From contig NZ_CP036250.1 of the NCBI RefSeq assembly GCF_004300825.1, positions 1,488,001-1,552,000 of the forward strand: 64,000 nt of DNA. Reading direction: 5' to 3'. This DNA comes from Egicoccus halophilus. GTDB taxonomy: Bacteria; Actinomycetota; Nitriliruptoria; Nitriliruptorales; Nitriliruptoraceae. Both the position numbers and the translations under genes were made by a program. The notes below the pieces were generated by a model. It saw only the letters and a program-made list of their open reading frames with translations. It searched no databases and was not told where the DNA came from. Below are positions 41,604-50,258 of this stretch, in pieces (position 1 is the stretch's first letter; each line of letters opens with the position of its first letter).

Positions 41604-44600
41604 GCCTGTCCTCCTGCGTCGGTGGTCACCAGCGCGGTGGTCTCGTCGGTGAGCACCGCGGCGGTGTCCAGTCCCAGCGCCCGGCGCAGCTGCTCGGAGT
41701 CGAGGTCGTCGACCGAACTGGACTTCGGCAGCACGAGGTCGGCGATCTGGCGCTTGCCGGACACGACCTCCTCGACCCGCTCGTCGACGGTGCCCGGACA
41801 CACCAGGCGGTGGGCCACCACGGTGCGGGTCTGGCCGATGCGCCACACCCGGTCACGGGCCTGGTCCTCGACCGCCGGGTTCCACCAGCGGTCGTAGAGC
41901 ACCACGTGGCTCGCGGCGGTGAGGTTCAGTCCGGTGCCGCCGGCCTTGAGCGAGAGCACCATCGCGCCCGGGCCGGTCTCGGCCTGGAACTCGGTGACCA
42001 ACCGGTCGCGCCGGCCGCGGGCGAGCCCACCGTGGTAACAGGCGATCGGCACGCCCGTGCGGGCCGTCAGGTGCGCGGCGAGACGCTCGCCCCAGCTGGC
42101 GAAGTGGGTGAAGATCAGCATCCGTTCGCCGGCCTCGAAGACGTTGTCGACGATCTCCTCGAGCCGGGTGAGCTTGCCGGAGCGTCCCGCGAGCTCGCCC
42201 TCGTCACCGGTGTAGGCGGCCGGGTGGTTGCAGATCTGCTTCAGCGCGGTGATGGCGGCCAGCACCGCACCCTTCTTCTTGGGCGCGCCGGGCTCTGTCT
42301 CGGCGGTCTCGGCCACCAGCTCGTCGAGCACCGCCTGGTACAGGCCGATCTGCTCCGGCGTCATCGGGCAGTGGTCGAGTGCGTCGATGCGGTCGGGCAG
42401 CTCCTGGGCGATGACCGGTTCTGCCTTGGTGCGACGGAACACCAGCACGCCGTTGAGCGTCTTGAGCGCCGACTCGGCGGTCGAGCCGGCCTCGGACGCC
42501 CTCTGCATCTGCGCCACGAACGTCGCCCGGTCACCGAGCAGCCCCGGGTTGATGAAGTCCATCAGCGCCCACAGGTCGCCCAGGCCGTTCTCGATCGGCG
42601 TACCGGTGAGCACGACCCGGTTGCGGGCCTCGAGCCGGCGCAACTGCTGCGCGGTCTCCGAGGTCGGGTTCTTGATGACCTGGGCCTCGTCGAGCACGAC
42701 CTTGTTCCACGCGATGGCGGCCAGCGCCTCGACGTCGCGCAGGGCGGTGCCGTAGGTGGTCAGCAGCACGTCGGTGTCGGCGACGACCTCGGCGAGCTTC
42801 GCTCCCTCGGTGCGGTCGACGCCGTGGTGCACCTGCACCTGCAGTTCGGGGACGAACTTGGCCGCTTCGGAGGCCCAGTTGCCGACGACGGCCGGCGGGG
42901 CGATGACCAGCACGGGGCCCTCACCGCGGGACAGCCGGAGATGGGCGAGCAGCGTCGGCGTCTTGCCCAGCCCCATGTCCAGGGCGAGGCACCCGCCGAG
43001 CCCCGCTTCGTCGAGGAACTCGAGCCACGCGAGCGCGTTGGCCTGGTAGCTGCGCAGCTCGCCCTCGAACCCCTCGGGCGAGGTCGGCGGCTGCGCCGGG
43101 ATGTTGCGGGCGCTGTGCAGCAGATCGGCCGCCCAACCCTCGCCGCCGACCGACACCGGCCGGCCCAGTGCCGTGCCGTCGAGCCCGAGCGCGTAGCGCA
43201 GCATGTCCGCGCCGGTGAGCCGGGTCTGGTTCTGCCGCTCGGCGAGCGCGGCGGCGGCCGCCTCGAGGTCGGCGTGGTCGACCTCGACCCACTGGCCGTG
43301 CGACTTGACCAGCGGGCGCGACTCCTTGGCGAGCCGCTGGATGTCGTCGGCCGTCAGCTCGACGTCGTCGAACACCGCCGACCAGCGCACACTGGACAGC
43401 TGCTGGGCGCCGACGGCGGTCTCGTGCTCACCGGTGGAGGTCACCCGCAGCGACGGGGTCGCCTTCTTCTTGGCCAGCGGCGGGACCCGCACCTCGAAGC
43501 CGGCCGCGACCAGCACCGGACCGGTGTGGGCCATCAGGTCCCAGGCCTCGTCCTGCGACAGGATCACCTGGCCGCGACGGGTGTCCTTGCCCCGGGCCAG
43601 CGGCTCGTAGAGACCCTCGAGGCGCTCGAGCTCGCGCTTGATGGTCTCCTTGCGTTCGTGCTTGGCCCGCGACATGGCCGCTTCGACCGGCTCCTCCTTG
43701 CGGCCGGCCGCCGAGGTCAACGTTCGCAGCAGCCACGCGTCGCCCTCGTCGGGCGGGTCGAGCTGGACGGTCAGACCGACCTTCGGGGCGCCGGTGACAC
43801 CCTCGGCCCAGGTCTTGAGGCCCTTGGCGATCTCGCTGCCCTGCTGGTGCAACGCCTCGAACGTCGAGCCGTCGAGCCGTCCCAGGACGGCCTCGGCGAC
43901 CTCGGAGGCGCTGCGCGGTTGGGGCGGCGGTGCGGGCACCTCGACCCGCGAGGCGGCCTCCCGACAGATCGCGTCGACGAAGGTCGCGACGATCGAGCGG
44001 GTGATCGCGCGCGGGTCGCGACGGTCGAGCGCCGCCACGACGCCCGGCATCGAGCGGGCCAGCGCGGTGAGCTCGTCGTGGTCGATGAGCGTCGCGTCCC
44101 AGCGAACGGCGAAGAACGACCGGTTGGCGGGTGCGTCACCGACCTTCTGCAGCTGGGGGACCATGCGTCCGTGGGCGACCAGACGCACCGCCAGCGCGGC
44201 GGCCAGCCCCATCCACGTCACCGACGCACCCAGGGCCTCGTCGTCGTGGGTGCCGTTGAGCGCGACCAGCCAGCCCAGGGAGCTGCGCACCGGCGCGGCC
44301 ACGGCGTCGACCCGGTCACCGGTCGGGAGCTTGAGCGGCTCGTGGTCCCCCCACACGTCGCTGCCGGCTCCGACCTGCTTGAGCCGGGTGCGCAGCGACT
44401 CGGTGTCGTCGCTGTCGGCCTCGAACCCGCCTGCCCAGGCCACCACGTCGCCGCGGTCCCAGGTCAGTTGCAGCTGCGCCACCCCGACGACCGGCGGGCG
44501 GACGGGCGCGGGCGGCTCCTGCTGGCGTTCGGGGTCCTCGCGCCGGGCCGGGCGGCGCGGATCGCGTCCGGTGAGCTCGACGAGCATGTCGTCGACCCGC

Positions 44601-44875
44601 TCACGCTCGTCCTCGAAGTCGGCGAGCACCAGCGCCCGCTCGGGACCGTGCAGTTCCTTGCGCAGGCGGTCGATCGTGGCCTGGACGTCCTGGCGGAGCG
44701 ACTGCAGGGCTTCGACCCACTCGTCGTGGTGGGCCTGCAGGACCGCGGTCTCCGACGCGTCGGCGAGGCCGTCGAGGTGGGCCTGAGCGAGGTCGCGGTA
44801 GTCACCGAGCGTGACCGGCCGGGGTGCTGTCGTCGTGCTGATGGTCGTCTCTTTCGTGCCTGTACGCCCGCACAC
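41600..44875 (-). CDS. SNF2-family DEAD/DEAH-box helicase
   Basis: 1091 residues from GTG 44875 (the start is uncertain because no strong ribosome-binding site is seen). A ~580-residue N-terminal region typical of bacterial SNF2 proteins precedes the motor. Motif I 'LDMGLGKTPTLL' is near 635, motif II 'DEAQ' near 728, motif III 'VLTGTPIENGLGDLWALMDF', and the second RecA lobe has 'LIFTHFASWGERLA', 'LSLKAGGTGLNLTAA' and motif VI 'RVWRIGQTR' near 1012. It is an ATP-driven double-strand DNA translocase that remodels protein-DNA complexes; bacterial versions are linked to transcription or repair (RapA-like). It is coupled to the basic protein at 41145. Confidence 0.9.
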   Translation of the reverse strand: MCGRTGTKETTISTTTAPRPVTLGDYRDLAQAHLDGLADASETAVLQAHHDEWVEALQSLRQDVQATIDRLRKELHGPERALVLADFEDERERVDDMLVELTGRDPRRPARREDPERQQEPPAPVRPPVVGVAQLQLTWDRGDVVAWAGGFEADSDDTESLRTRLKQVGAGSDVWGDHEPLKLPTGDRVDAVAAPVRSSLGWLVALNGTHDDEALGASVTWMGLAAALAVRLVAHGRMVPQLQKVGDAPANRSFFAVRWDATLIDHDELTALARSMPGVVAALDRRDPRAITRSIVATFVDAICREAASRVEVPAPPPQPRSASEVAEAVLGRLDGSTFEALHQQGSEIAKGLKTWAEGVTGAPKVGLTVQLDPPDEGDAWLLRTLTSAAGRKEEPVEAAMSRAKHERKETIKRELERLEGLYEPLARGKDTRRGQVILSQDEAWDLMAHTGPVLVAAGFEVRVPPLAKKKATPSLRVTSTGEHETAVGAQQLSSVRWSAVFDDVELTADDIQRLAKESRPLVKSHGQWVEVDHADLEAAAAALAERQNQTRLTGADMLRYALGLDGTALGRPVSVGGEGWAADLLHSARNIPAQPPTSPEGFEGELRSYQANALAWLEFLDEAGLGGCLALDMGLGKTPTLLAHLRLSRGEGPVLVIAPPAVVGNWASEAAKFVPELQVQVHHGVDRTEGAKLAEVVADTDVLLTTYGTALRDVEALAAIAWNKVVLDEAQVIKNPTSETAQQLRRLEARNRVVLTGTPIENGLGDLWALMDFINPGLLGDRATFVAQMQRASEAGSTAESALKTLNGVLVFRRTKAEPVIAQELPDRIDALDHCPMTPEQIGLYQAVLDELVAETAETEPGAPKKKGAVLAAITALKQICNHPAAYTGDEGELAGRSGKLTRLEEIVDNVFEAGERMLIFTHFASWGERLAAHLTARTGVPIACYHGGLARGRRDRLVTEFQAETGPGAMVLSLKAGGTGLNLTAASHVVLYDRWWNPAVEDQARDRVWRIGQTRTVVAHRLVCPGTVDERVEEVVSGKRQIADLVLPKSSSVDDLDSEQLRRALGLDTAAVLTDETTALVTTDAGGQA

Positions 44876-45392
44876 GCCCTGGGCGGGCGCGTCGTGCGAC
44901 GTCGGAACGCACGTCGTCTCGTCCCCGTCGAGCTCCCGGTCCGGAGCGCCGGAGCTCGTCGGCGGAGCGGTCGGAGACGGCCGCCCCGTCGGGTCGGGTG
45001 CCGGCCGTGGAGGCCGGCGATGCCACCATGTCAGGCGTCCCCTGGCGGGGACGCGGTGACCGGATCCACGCTGCTGCTGTTCGGCGTTCCTGCGCTCGTG
45101 GCGCGGAGAGATCCAGCCCCAGTCGTACCGGTGCGGTGGCGTGCCACCGCACCACCACGTGTCGACAGCCTACCGGCACCCTCACCGGGAGTCCCGCATC
45201 CGGGAACTGCCCGTTCGACCTGCGTCGCGTCGGGGGTGGCGGGTCGTGTCGGTGGTGCAGGCAGGAGGGCCGGTGGCGGATGCCACCGGCCCTCGTGCGA
45301 CCCCACCCCTGCGGAGCTTGCCGATCTGGGGAGCTTGCCGATCTGGGGAGCTTGCCGATCCGTCGTGTGCGGAGACGTCGGGTGGTGCGGTG
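44876..45392. other. Spacer upstream of the SNF2 helicase, with a direct repeat
   Basis: 517 bp without a convincing gene, between the helicase start and the end of the membrane-protein gene (both minus). Frames on both strands are Arg/Pro/Gly-rich and lack start signals. It contains the 17-bp direct repeat listed at 45314. The helicase promoter is expected near 44880-45000 but is not recognisable. Confidence 0.4.
45314..45360. repeat. Three tandem copies of a 17-bp repeat
   Basis: gagcttgccgatctggg occurs twice without mismatch and a third time truncated after 13 bases. On the minus strand it lies about 30 bp past the stop of the membrane protein gene, so it belongs to that gene's 3' region rather than to a promoter. 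Confidence 0.8.
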
Positions 45393-45944
45393 TCAGGCGA
45401 AGGCGACCGCGTCGCGGCGCAGCTTGAGCACGACCAGCCCGAGCCCGACCAGGGTCAGCCCGACCACGAACGCGAAGGCCGAGAAGGCGTAGGACAGGAT
45501 TCCCAGGGCCAGCACGCTGGTCAGGCTGGTCGCGGTGATCCAGGACATCCGGGCCTCGTTTGGCACCATGACCGGCTCGCCGGCCTCGTCGAGCACGACC
45601 TCACCGGTGGCCTCGTCGATCTGGGGGACGACCCGTTCCATCTCGGCGTAGCGCAGCCCGTCGGTGCCCGCGAGCTGGTGGGAGGTGATGATGTCGGACT
45701 GGACCCACATCGAGATCGGGCCACGCACGTCGATGCCGGGGATGACCGCGTCGTCGGGGGTGACGATGTTCTCCACCGCGGCGGTCTGGTAGGTGTAGAT
45801 CGCCCCGCCGATGCCGCCCAGCGCGGAGAACGCGCCGACCACGATCGCGCCGATCGCGACGATGGTGAACAGCAGGTTCGGACGCAGCTTCAGCTCGACC
45901 TGTGGGGCGGTGCCGGTACGGGGTTCGGTGACCTGGGTGCTCAT
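45393..45944 (-). CDS. Membrane protein with two transmembrane helices
   Basis: 183 residues from ATG 45944, preceded by an AAAGAG box. A hydrophobic helix at about 24-50 ('LLFTIVAIGAIVVGAFSALG'), a ~85-residue extracytoplasmic segment ('VENIVTPDDAVIPGIDVRGP', 'SDIITSHQLAGTDGLRYAEM'), and one or two C-terminal helices ('SLTSVLALGILSYAFSAFAF' then 'VVGLTLVGLGLVVLKLRR'). The family is not recognised by me; the design resembles small integral membrane proteins of signalling or envelope maintenance. It stands between the helicase and the diguanylate cyclase genes and is separately terminated from the latter by the hairpin at 46059. Confidence 0.6.
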   Translation of the reverse strand: MSTQVTEPRTGTAPQVELKLRPNLLFTIVAIGAIVVGAFSALGGIGGAIYTYQTAAVENIVTPDDAVIPGIDVRGPISMWVQSDIITSHQLAGTDGLRYAEMERVVPQIDEATGEVVLDEAGEPVMVPNEARMSWITATSLTSVLALGILSYAFSAFAFVVGLTLVGLGLVVLKLRRDAVAFA

Positions 45945-46058
45945 CGTGGGCTCTTTCGGTGGCCGTGGCACCGTTTCTGGTGGGGTGCCGTTGACAGCAA
46001 GTGTCGACCACCCCCGGGTGTGCCGCTCCAGGCACACGACCCGTGCCTGCCCGCCGCA

Positions 46059-46105
46059 GGTCCCGACCTGACCGGGACCCTCGACCCGACGTCCCGGTCG
46101 GGACC
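46059..46105 (-). terminator. Nested inverted repeat after the diguanylate cyclase gene
   Basis: Outer arms ggtcccgacc and ggtcgggacc are perfectly complementary; inner arms gggac/gtccc form a second stem with a five-base bulge. It lies 85 bp past the cyclase stop on the transcribed strand. Confidence 0.55.
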
Positions 46106-46189
46106 AGGCGGCGGAGAGGCGACCGTGAGGCGGTGAACCGCCCCGGAGGCGGGAGGCGACCGCGGAACGGGGCGACGGGCCACGCGAGG

Positions 46190-47611
46190 TCAGCGTCGGC
46201 GCTTGACCTCGTACATCCTGGCGTCGGCCGCGCGGATCAGCTCGTGCGACGCGTCGCCGTCGGAGGGCCAGCGTGCCCACCCGAGGCTGATGCCGACCTG
46301 CAGGGTCAGCGCGCCGACCTCGATCGGCTGCTCGACGGCGGCGCCGGCATGGTCGATGGCGGCCAGGACGTCGGACTCCCGTTCGGCCGCGTGCAGCAGC
46401 AGGACGAACTCGTCTCCGCCGATGCGGGCGACGGCATCACCCTCGCGGGTCTCCTCCGATAGCCGTCGGGCGACCACCCGCAGCACCTCGTCACCGACCT
46501 GGTGGCCGTGGGCGTCGTTGATGGGTTTGAAGCCGTCGAGGTCGCCGTAGGCGATGGCGAAGCCGCGGCCGTCGCGGCGGGCGCGGGCGATCGCCGCCTG
46601 CAGCTGGTCGTCGAACGCGGTGCGGTTGAGCACGCCGGTGAGCGGGTCGCGTCGGGACTCGGCGCGCAGCTCGGACTCGAACTCGAGCCGTTCGAGCGCG
46701 TTCTCGGCCACGCGGGCGACCGTCTGCAACGCCCGGCGGTCGGCGTCGAGCTCCCGTCGCAGGTTGCTGATCGTCGACGTCGGCACCAGCCACCGGGCAC
46801 GTCCGCGGACCGTCAGCGCCGCGGACACCACCGAGGTGGGCGGCGCCTGCTGATGCAACTCGACGTCCTCGACACTGAGCAGTTCGGCGGCCAGGACCCG
46901 GACCCGCCGCTCGATCGCGGCCGGTGTCACCAGTGTCGGCAGCTCCGCCGCCAGCTGGAAGAGCAGGTCCGTCCGGGTGCGGGCGGCCACCATGTTGCGG
47001 TACTGCCAGTACAACAGGTGGAACGCGCTCGCCGTGGCGACGGCGAGGCCGAAGGCGAGCGGACCGATCGTGCCGACCTCGGCGATCGCGGCCCCCACCA
47101 GGGCCGACACGGCATAGACGCCGAAGGCGGGGAACAGGAACGGCAACAGACCGTGGTGCGCGGGGGGGCGCTGGCCCCGCAGCCGCAGCAGCACCAGCAT
47201 CCCGGCGTGGTAGAGCCCGAGGCTGGCGAACGCGAGCACCAGGGCGAGCGGCACCCGGAGCCAGTCCGTGCCGACGAATCGATCGAACGCGGCGAAGAGC
47301 GCCACCGTGACGGCGTTCGACACCGCGGTGCCGGACGCGAAGTACAGCCGTCGGCGCAGTCCACGGCGTCGGGCCGCGAGCTCGTAGCCGGCCGTCGGCA
47401 GCGTCATGGCCAAAAACGCCTGTGGTGGGGGGAGCAGCAGGACGGCCAGGACGAACACCGTGCCGTCGAGCACGTAGGCGGCACGGTGCCGGCCGAGGCC
47501 GAGCACGAGGGGGAACGCCGTCACCACGACCCCGACCACGACCACGCCGAGGACGTACCAGTCCGCGAGGGGGCGCGGATCCCGCCAGGCCACGACCAGG
47601 GCGAGACACAC
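46190..47611 (-). CDS. Diguanylate cyclase (membrane, GGDEF)
   Basis: 473 residues from GTG 47611. Several transmembrane helices in the first ~200 residues ('WYVLGVVVVGVVVTAFPLVL', 'AVLLLPPPQAFLAMTLPTAG') form a membrane sensor; a linker with a GAF-like region follows, then a GGDEF domain with 'RRDPLTGVLNRTAFD' and an intact 'RIGGDEFVLLL' near 395-405, so it should make cyclic di-GMP. An inhibitory RxxD site is not obvious. The first transmembrane helix is cut by the GTG: the frame stays open upstream and a CTG at 47668, seven bases after GGAGG, would restore the whole helix. I keep GTG as the boundary but consider CTG likely. Orphan gene, no EAL partner here. Confidence 0.85.
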   Translation of the reverse strand: MCLALVVAWRDPRPLADWYVLGVVVVGVVVTAFPLVLGLGRHRAAYVLDGTVFVLAVLLLPPPQAFLAMTLPTAGYELAARRRGLRRRLYFASGTAVSNAVTVALFAAFDRFVGTDWLRVPLALVLAFASLGLYHAGMLVLLRLRGQRPPAHHGLLPFLFPAFGVYAVSALVGAAIAEVGTIGPLAFGLAVATASAFHLLYWQYRNMVAARTRTDLLFQLAAELPTLVTPAAIERRVRVLAAELLSVEDVELHQQAPPTSVVSAALTVRGRARWLVPTSTISNLRRELDADRRALQTVARVAENALERLEFESELRAESRRDPLTGVLNRTAFDDQLQAAIARARRDGRGFAIAYGDLDGFKPINDAHGHQVGDEVLRVVARRLSEETREGDAVARIGGDEFVLLLHAAERESDVLAAIDHAGAAVEQPIEVGALTLQVGISLGWARWPSDGDASHELIRAADARMYEVKRRR

Positions 47612-47788
47612 GGCGACGCTCGCGACGACCGTGCATGCCGCGAGGAACCGGCGCGCGCGCTGATCCAGTGCTCGTCCTCCTCGCTCGGCGTCCCCGTCGG
47701 TCAGCGTCCGGTCACCGGCGCGGACGTCGGTCGTCCGCGGCTGCGGCCGTCGCGACCGGGGTCGTCGCAGGCCGCGCCCGACGCCCGC

Positions 47789-48736
47789 TCACGCCGAGCG
47801 GGGGGTCGGTGCCAGGCGGTCGAGCTCCTCGAGGTCCTCCTCGGTCGGTGTCCAGGCAGCGGCGGCGACGTTCGCGACGACCTGGTCGGCAGCGGTGGCC
47901 CCGGCGATGACCGACCCGACGGCGGGCTGGGCGGCGAGCCCACCGACGGCGACGTCCAGCAACCCGATGCCGCGGGCGTCGGCGAAGTCCTGCAGCGCCT
48001 CCACCACGTCGAAGCGCTCGTCGTTCAGCCATCGCTGCGCTCGCTGCGAACCGTGCAGCCGGGTGCCCTCGGGGGCCGGCTCGCCGCGGCGGTACTTGCC
48101 GGTGAGCAGCCCGCTGGCGAGCGGGAAGTAGGGCAGCAGGCCGATGCCGAGGTGTTCGCAGGCCGGGACGACCTCGGCCTCGACGTCGCGCTCGAGCAGG
48201 CTGTAGTGGTTCTGCGCACTGACGAAGCGCTCGAGTCCCGACGACGTGGCGGTCCAGTCGGCATCGACGATCTGCCAGCCGGCGAGGTTCGACGAACCGA
48301 GGTAGCGGACCTTGCCCTCGTGGACCAGCTCGGTCATCGCGCCGAGGGTCTCCTCGATCGGCGTCGCCGGATCGGGGGCATGCAACTGGTAGAGATCGAT
48401 GTGGTCGGTACGCAGCCGACGCAGCGACGACTCGACGGCGCGGCGGACATAGGCGCGCGAGCCCCGGGCCTGCCAGGACGGACCGTTGTGGTCGACCGCC
48501 ATGCCGAACTTGGTCGCGAGGACCACCTCGTCGCGGCGCCCGGTCAGGATCTTGCCGAGATACTCCTCCGAGTCGCCGTACACGTCGGCGGTGTCGATCA
48601 GGGTGATGCCCGCGTCGAGCGCGGCCTCGACCACCGCCCGGGAACCCGGGAGATCCAGGCGGCGTCCGAAGTTGTTGCCACCGAGCCCGACCGCGGACAC
48701 CACCAGTCCGGAGTCGCCCAACCGCCGGTACTCCAC
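47789..48736 (-). CDS. Aldo/keto reductase (Kv-beta-like)
   Basis: GTG 48736 lies five bases after AGGAG and gives 315 residues, better than the ORF start at 48808, whose extra 24 residues do not look like protein. 'YRRLGDSGLVVSAVGLGGNNF' opens the typical barrel; 'TLIDTADVYGDSEEYLG' has the catalytic Asp and Tyr, 'VVLATKFGMAV' the Lys, 'DLYQLHAPDP' the His. The 'SVIAGATAADQVVANVAAA' element contacts NADPH. Cytosolic, substrate unknown. The third AKR of the window, of the same broad group as the one at 31586. Confidence 0.88.
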   Translation of the reverse strand: MEYRRLGDSGLVVSAVGLGGNNFGRRLDLPGSRAVVEAALDAGITLIDTADVYGDSEEYLGKILTGRRDEVVLATKFGMAVDHNGPSWQARGSRAYVRRAVESSLRRLRTDHIDLYQLHAPDPATPIEETLGAMTELVHEGKVRYLGSSNLAGWQIVDADWTATSSGLERFVSAQNHYSLLERDVEAEVVPACEHLGIGLLPYFPLASGLLTGKYRRGEPAPEGTRLHGSQRAQRWLNDERFDVVEALQDFADARGIGLLDVAVGGLAAQPAVGSVIAGATAADQVVANVAAAAWTPTEEDLEELDRLAPTPRSA

Positions 48737-49021
48737 CCGTGCTCCTGTTCCTCGCGTCCCTGGCACCCGTCCGGGGCCCTCGGTGACCCGCGCCCGTCGC
48801 AGCGGCACCCGTGCCCCGCGTCAGCCTGCCGTGGCCGAAGGTGCGTCGCGACGCGGCACGGCGGGCCGTGCGCGCGTCCCTCGGCCGGGCCACCTCGACC
48901 CTAGCCGTGTCGCGCCCGTTCGCGACCGGAGCGCCCGGCGGCTTGGATGTGGCCGGAGGCCGTACAGCCCGTGCGGCGGGTACGGACCCGATGGTGGTCG
49001 AGCGGCGCGAGGAGCGGCACG

Positions 49022-49948
49022 GTGCGACGGAACCTCATGATCGAAGGCCAGGAGAGCGTGAGCTGGGAGCAGTGGGTGGCGCTCGCCCACGCCGTGGAGG
49101 AGGCTGGACTCGAGGGCCTGTTCCGCTCGGACCACTACCAATCGGTGGAGAGCATCACCGAACGCAGCTCGTTGGACGCCTGGGGGACGATCACGGCGCT
49201 CGGTGCGGTCACGACCGGCATCCGGCTCGGGACCATGGTCTCGCCGGCGTCGTTCCGCCACCCGTCGGTGTTGGCCAAGGGCGTGGTGACGGCGGACCAC
49301 GTGTCGGGCGGCCGCGTCGAACTGGGCTTCGGTGCCGGCTGGCACGACCTCGAGCACCGCACCTACGGGTTCCCGTTCCACGACCTCGGCACCCGCTACG
49401 ACGTCTTCGCCGAGCAGCTCGAGATCGTCCGCCGGCAGTTCGAGGAGGAACGGTTCGACTTCGCCGGCGAGCACTACCGGCTCGAGGGCTGCGAAGCACG
49501 TCCGAAGCCGGTGCAGTCGCGGTTGCCGATCATCCTCGGGGGCAAGGCCGGTCCACGTGCGGCGGCACTCGCCGCCCGGTGGGCCGACGAGTACAACACC
49601 GTCTACGCGACGCTCGAGGAGGTCCGCGAACGACGCGGCAACATCCTGCGTGCCTGTGACGAGGCCGGACGTGAGCCGCTGCGCTTCTCGTTGATGACCG
49701 GCTGCGTCCTGGGGGAGGACGAGGCCGACTTCCGGGACCGGGCCGGCCGGCTGCACGCGCTGGGCGGCAGCGAGCAGCCGCTCGACGACTGGCTCGACGC
49801 CCGCCGCGACGTGTGGGTGCTCGGCACGCTCGACCAGGCGGGGCAACGCCTGGCCGAGCTCGACGACGCCGGCGTCGAGCGGGTCTTCCTCCAGCACCTG
49901 CTCCACGACGACCTCGAGGGCGTCGCCCTGATGGGCCGGCTCGACTGA
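49022..49948 (+). CDS. LLM-class F420-dependent oxidoreductase
   Basis: GTG 49022 (GGAG eight bases upstream) gives 308 residues; the start is supported by 'RNLMIEGQESVSWEQWVAL', the usual first strand of the family. Luciferase-like TIM barrel: 'EGLFRSDHYQS', 'LGTMVSPASFRHPSVLAKG' and 'VELGFGAGWHDLEHRTYGF' are signature segments, and 'LPIILGGKAGPRAAALAARW' is the phosphate-binding end. Such actinobacterial proteins use coenzyme F420 for hydride transfer to diverse substrates; F420 use is inferred from the family, not from residues. Divergent from the aldo/keto reductase, whose start is 285 bp away. Confidence 0.85.
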   Translation: MRRNLMIEGQESVSWEQWVALAHAVEEAGLEGLFRSDHYQSVESITERSSLDAWGTITALGAVTTGIRLGTMVSPASFRHPSVLAKGVVTADHVSGGRVELGFGAGWHDLEHRTYGFPFHDLGTRYDVFAEQLEIVRRQFEEERFDFAGEHYRLEGCEARPKPVQSRLPIILGGKAGPRAAALAARWADEYNTVYATLEEVRERRGNILRACDEAGREPLRFSLMTGCVLGEDEADFRDRAGRLHALGGSEQPLDDWLDARRDVWVLGTLDQAGQRLAELDDAGVERVFLQHLLHDDLEGVALMGRLD

Positions 49949-50158
49949 GTGGTCCCGCCGGCGCGCGCGTCCCGCCGGCGTGCGCGATGCCGTCGTCCGT
50001 CGCGCGCCTGTCGCGCTCCGCGTCGATGGTGACACGGCCGCTGCGCGTCGGGGGACGCCCCGGCGGTCGCGCGGAGAAGTGACGGCAACCGTCAGCCAGG
50101 CCGGTCTCCGCGCCAGTTCCTGGCCCGAGCGGACCGCGGTGGGCCCGAGGTGGAAAAT

Positions 50159-50199
50159 CTTGCAGCAATTCTCTACTTGTCATGCAACATCACTGCAAG
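50159..50199. promoter_or_regulatory. MalR-like operator and promoter region of the amylopullulanase
   Basis: Inverted half-sites CTTGCAG (50159-50165) and CTGCAAG (50193-50199), with a third half-site TGCAA at 50183. They lie in a short AT-rich stretch within the 310-bp spacer (49949-50258), 60 bp before the start codon. CTTGCAG repeats are the known operator elements of amylase genes controlled by LacI-family MalR/Reg1 in streptomycetes. Repression without maltodextrin is therefore likely; -10/-35 boxes are not certain. Confidence 0.7.
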
Positions 50200-50258
50200 C
50201 TTGAGTGGCGGGCACGGGCCCGGGACGGTCCGTGGACCGGGAGAGAGGGAGAACTGCC

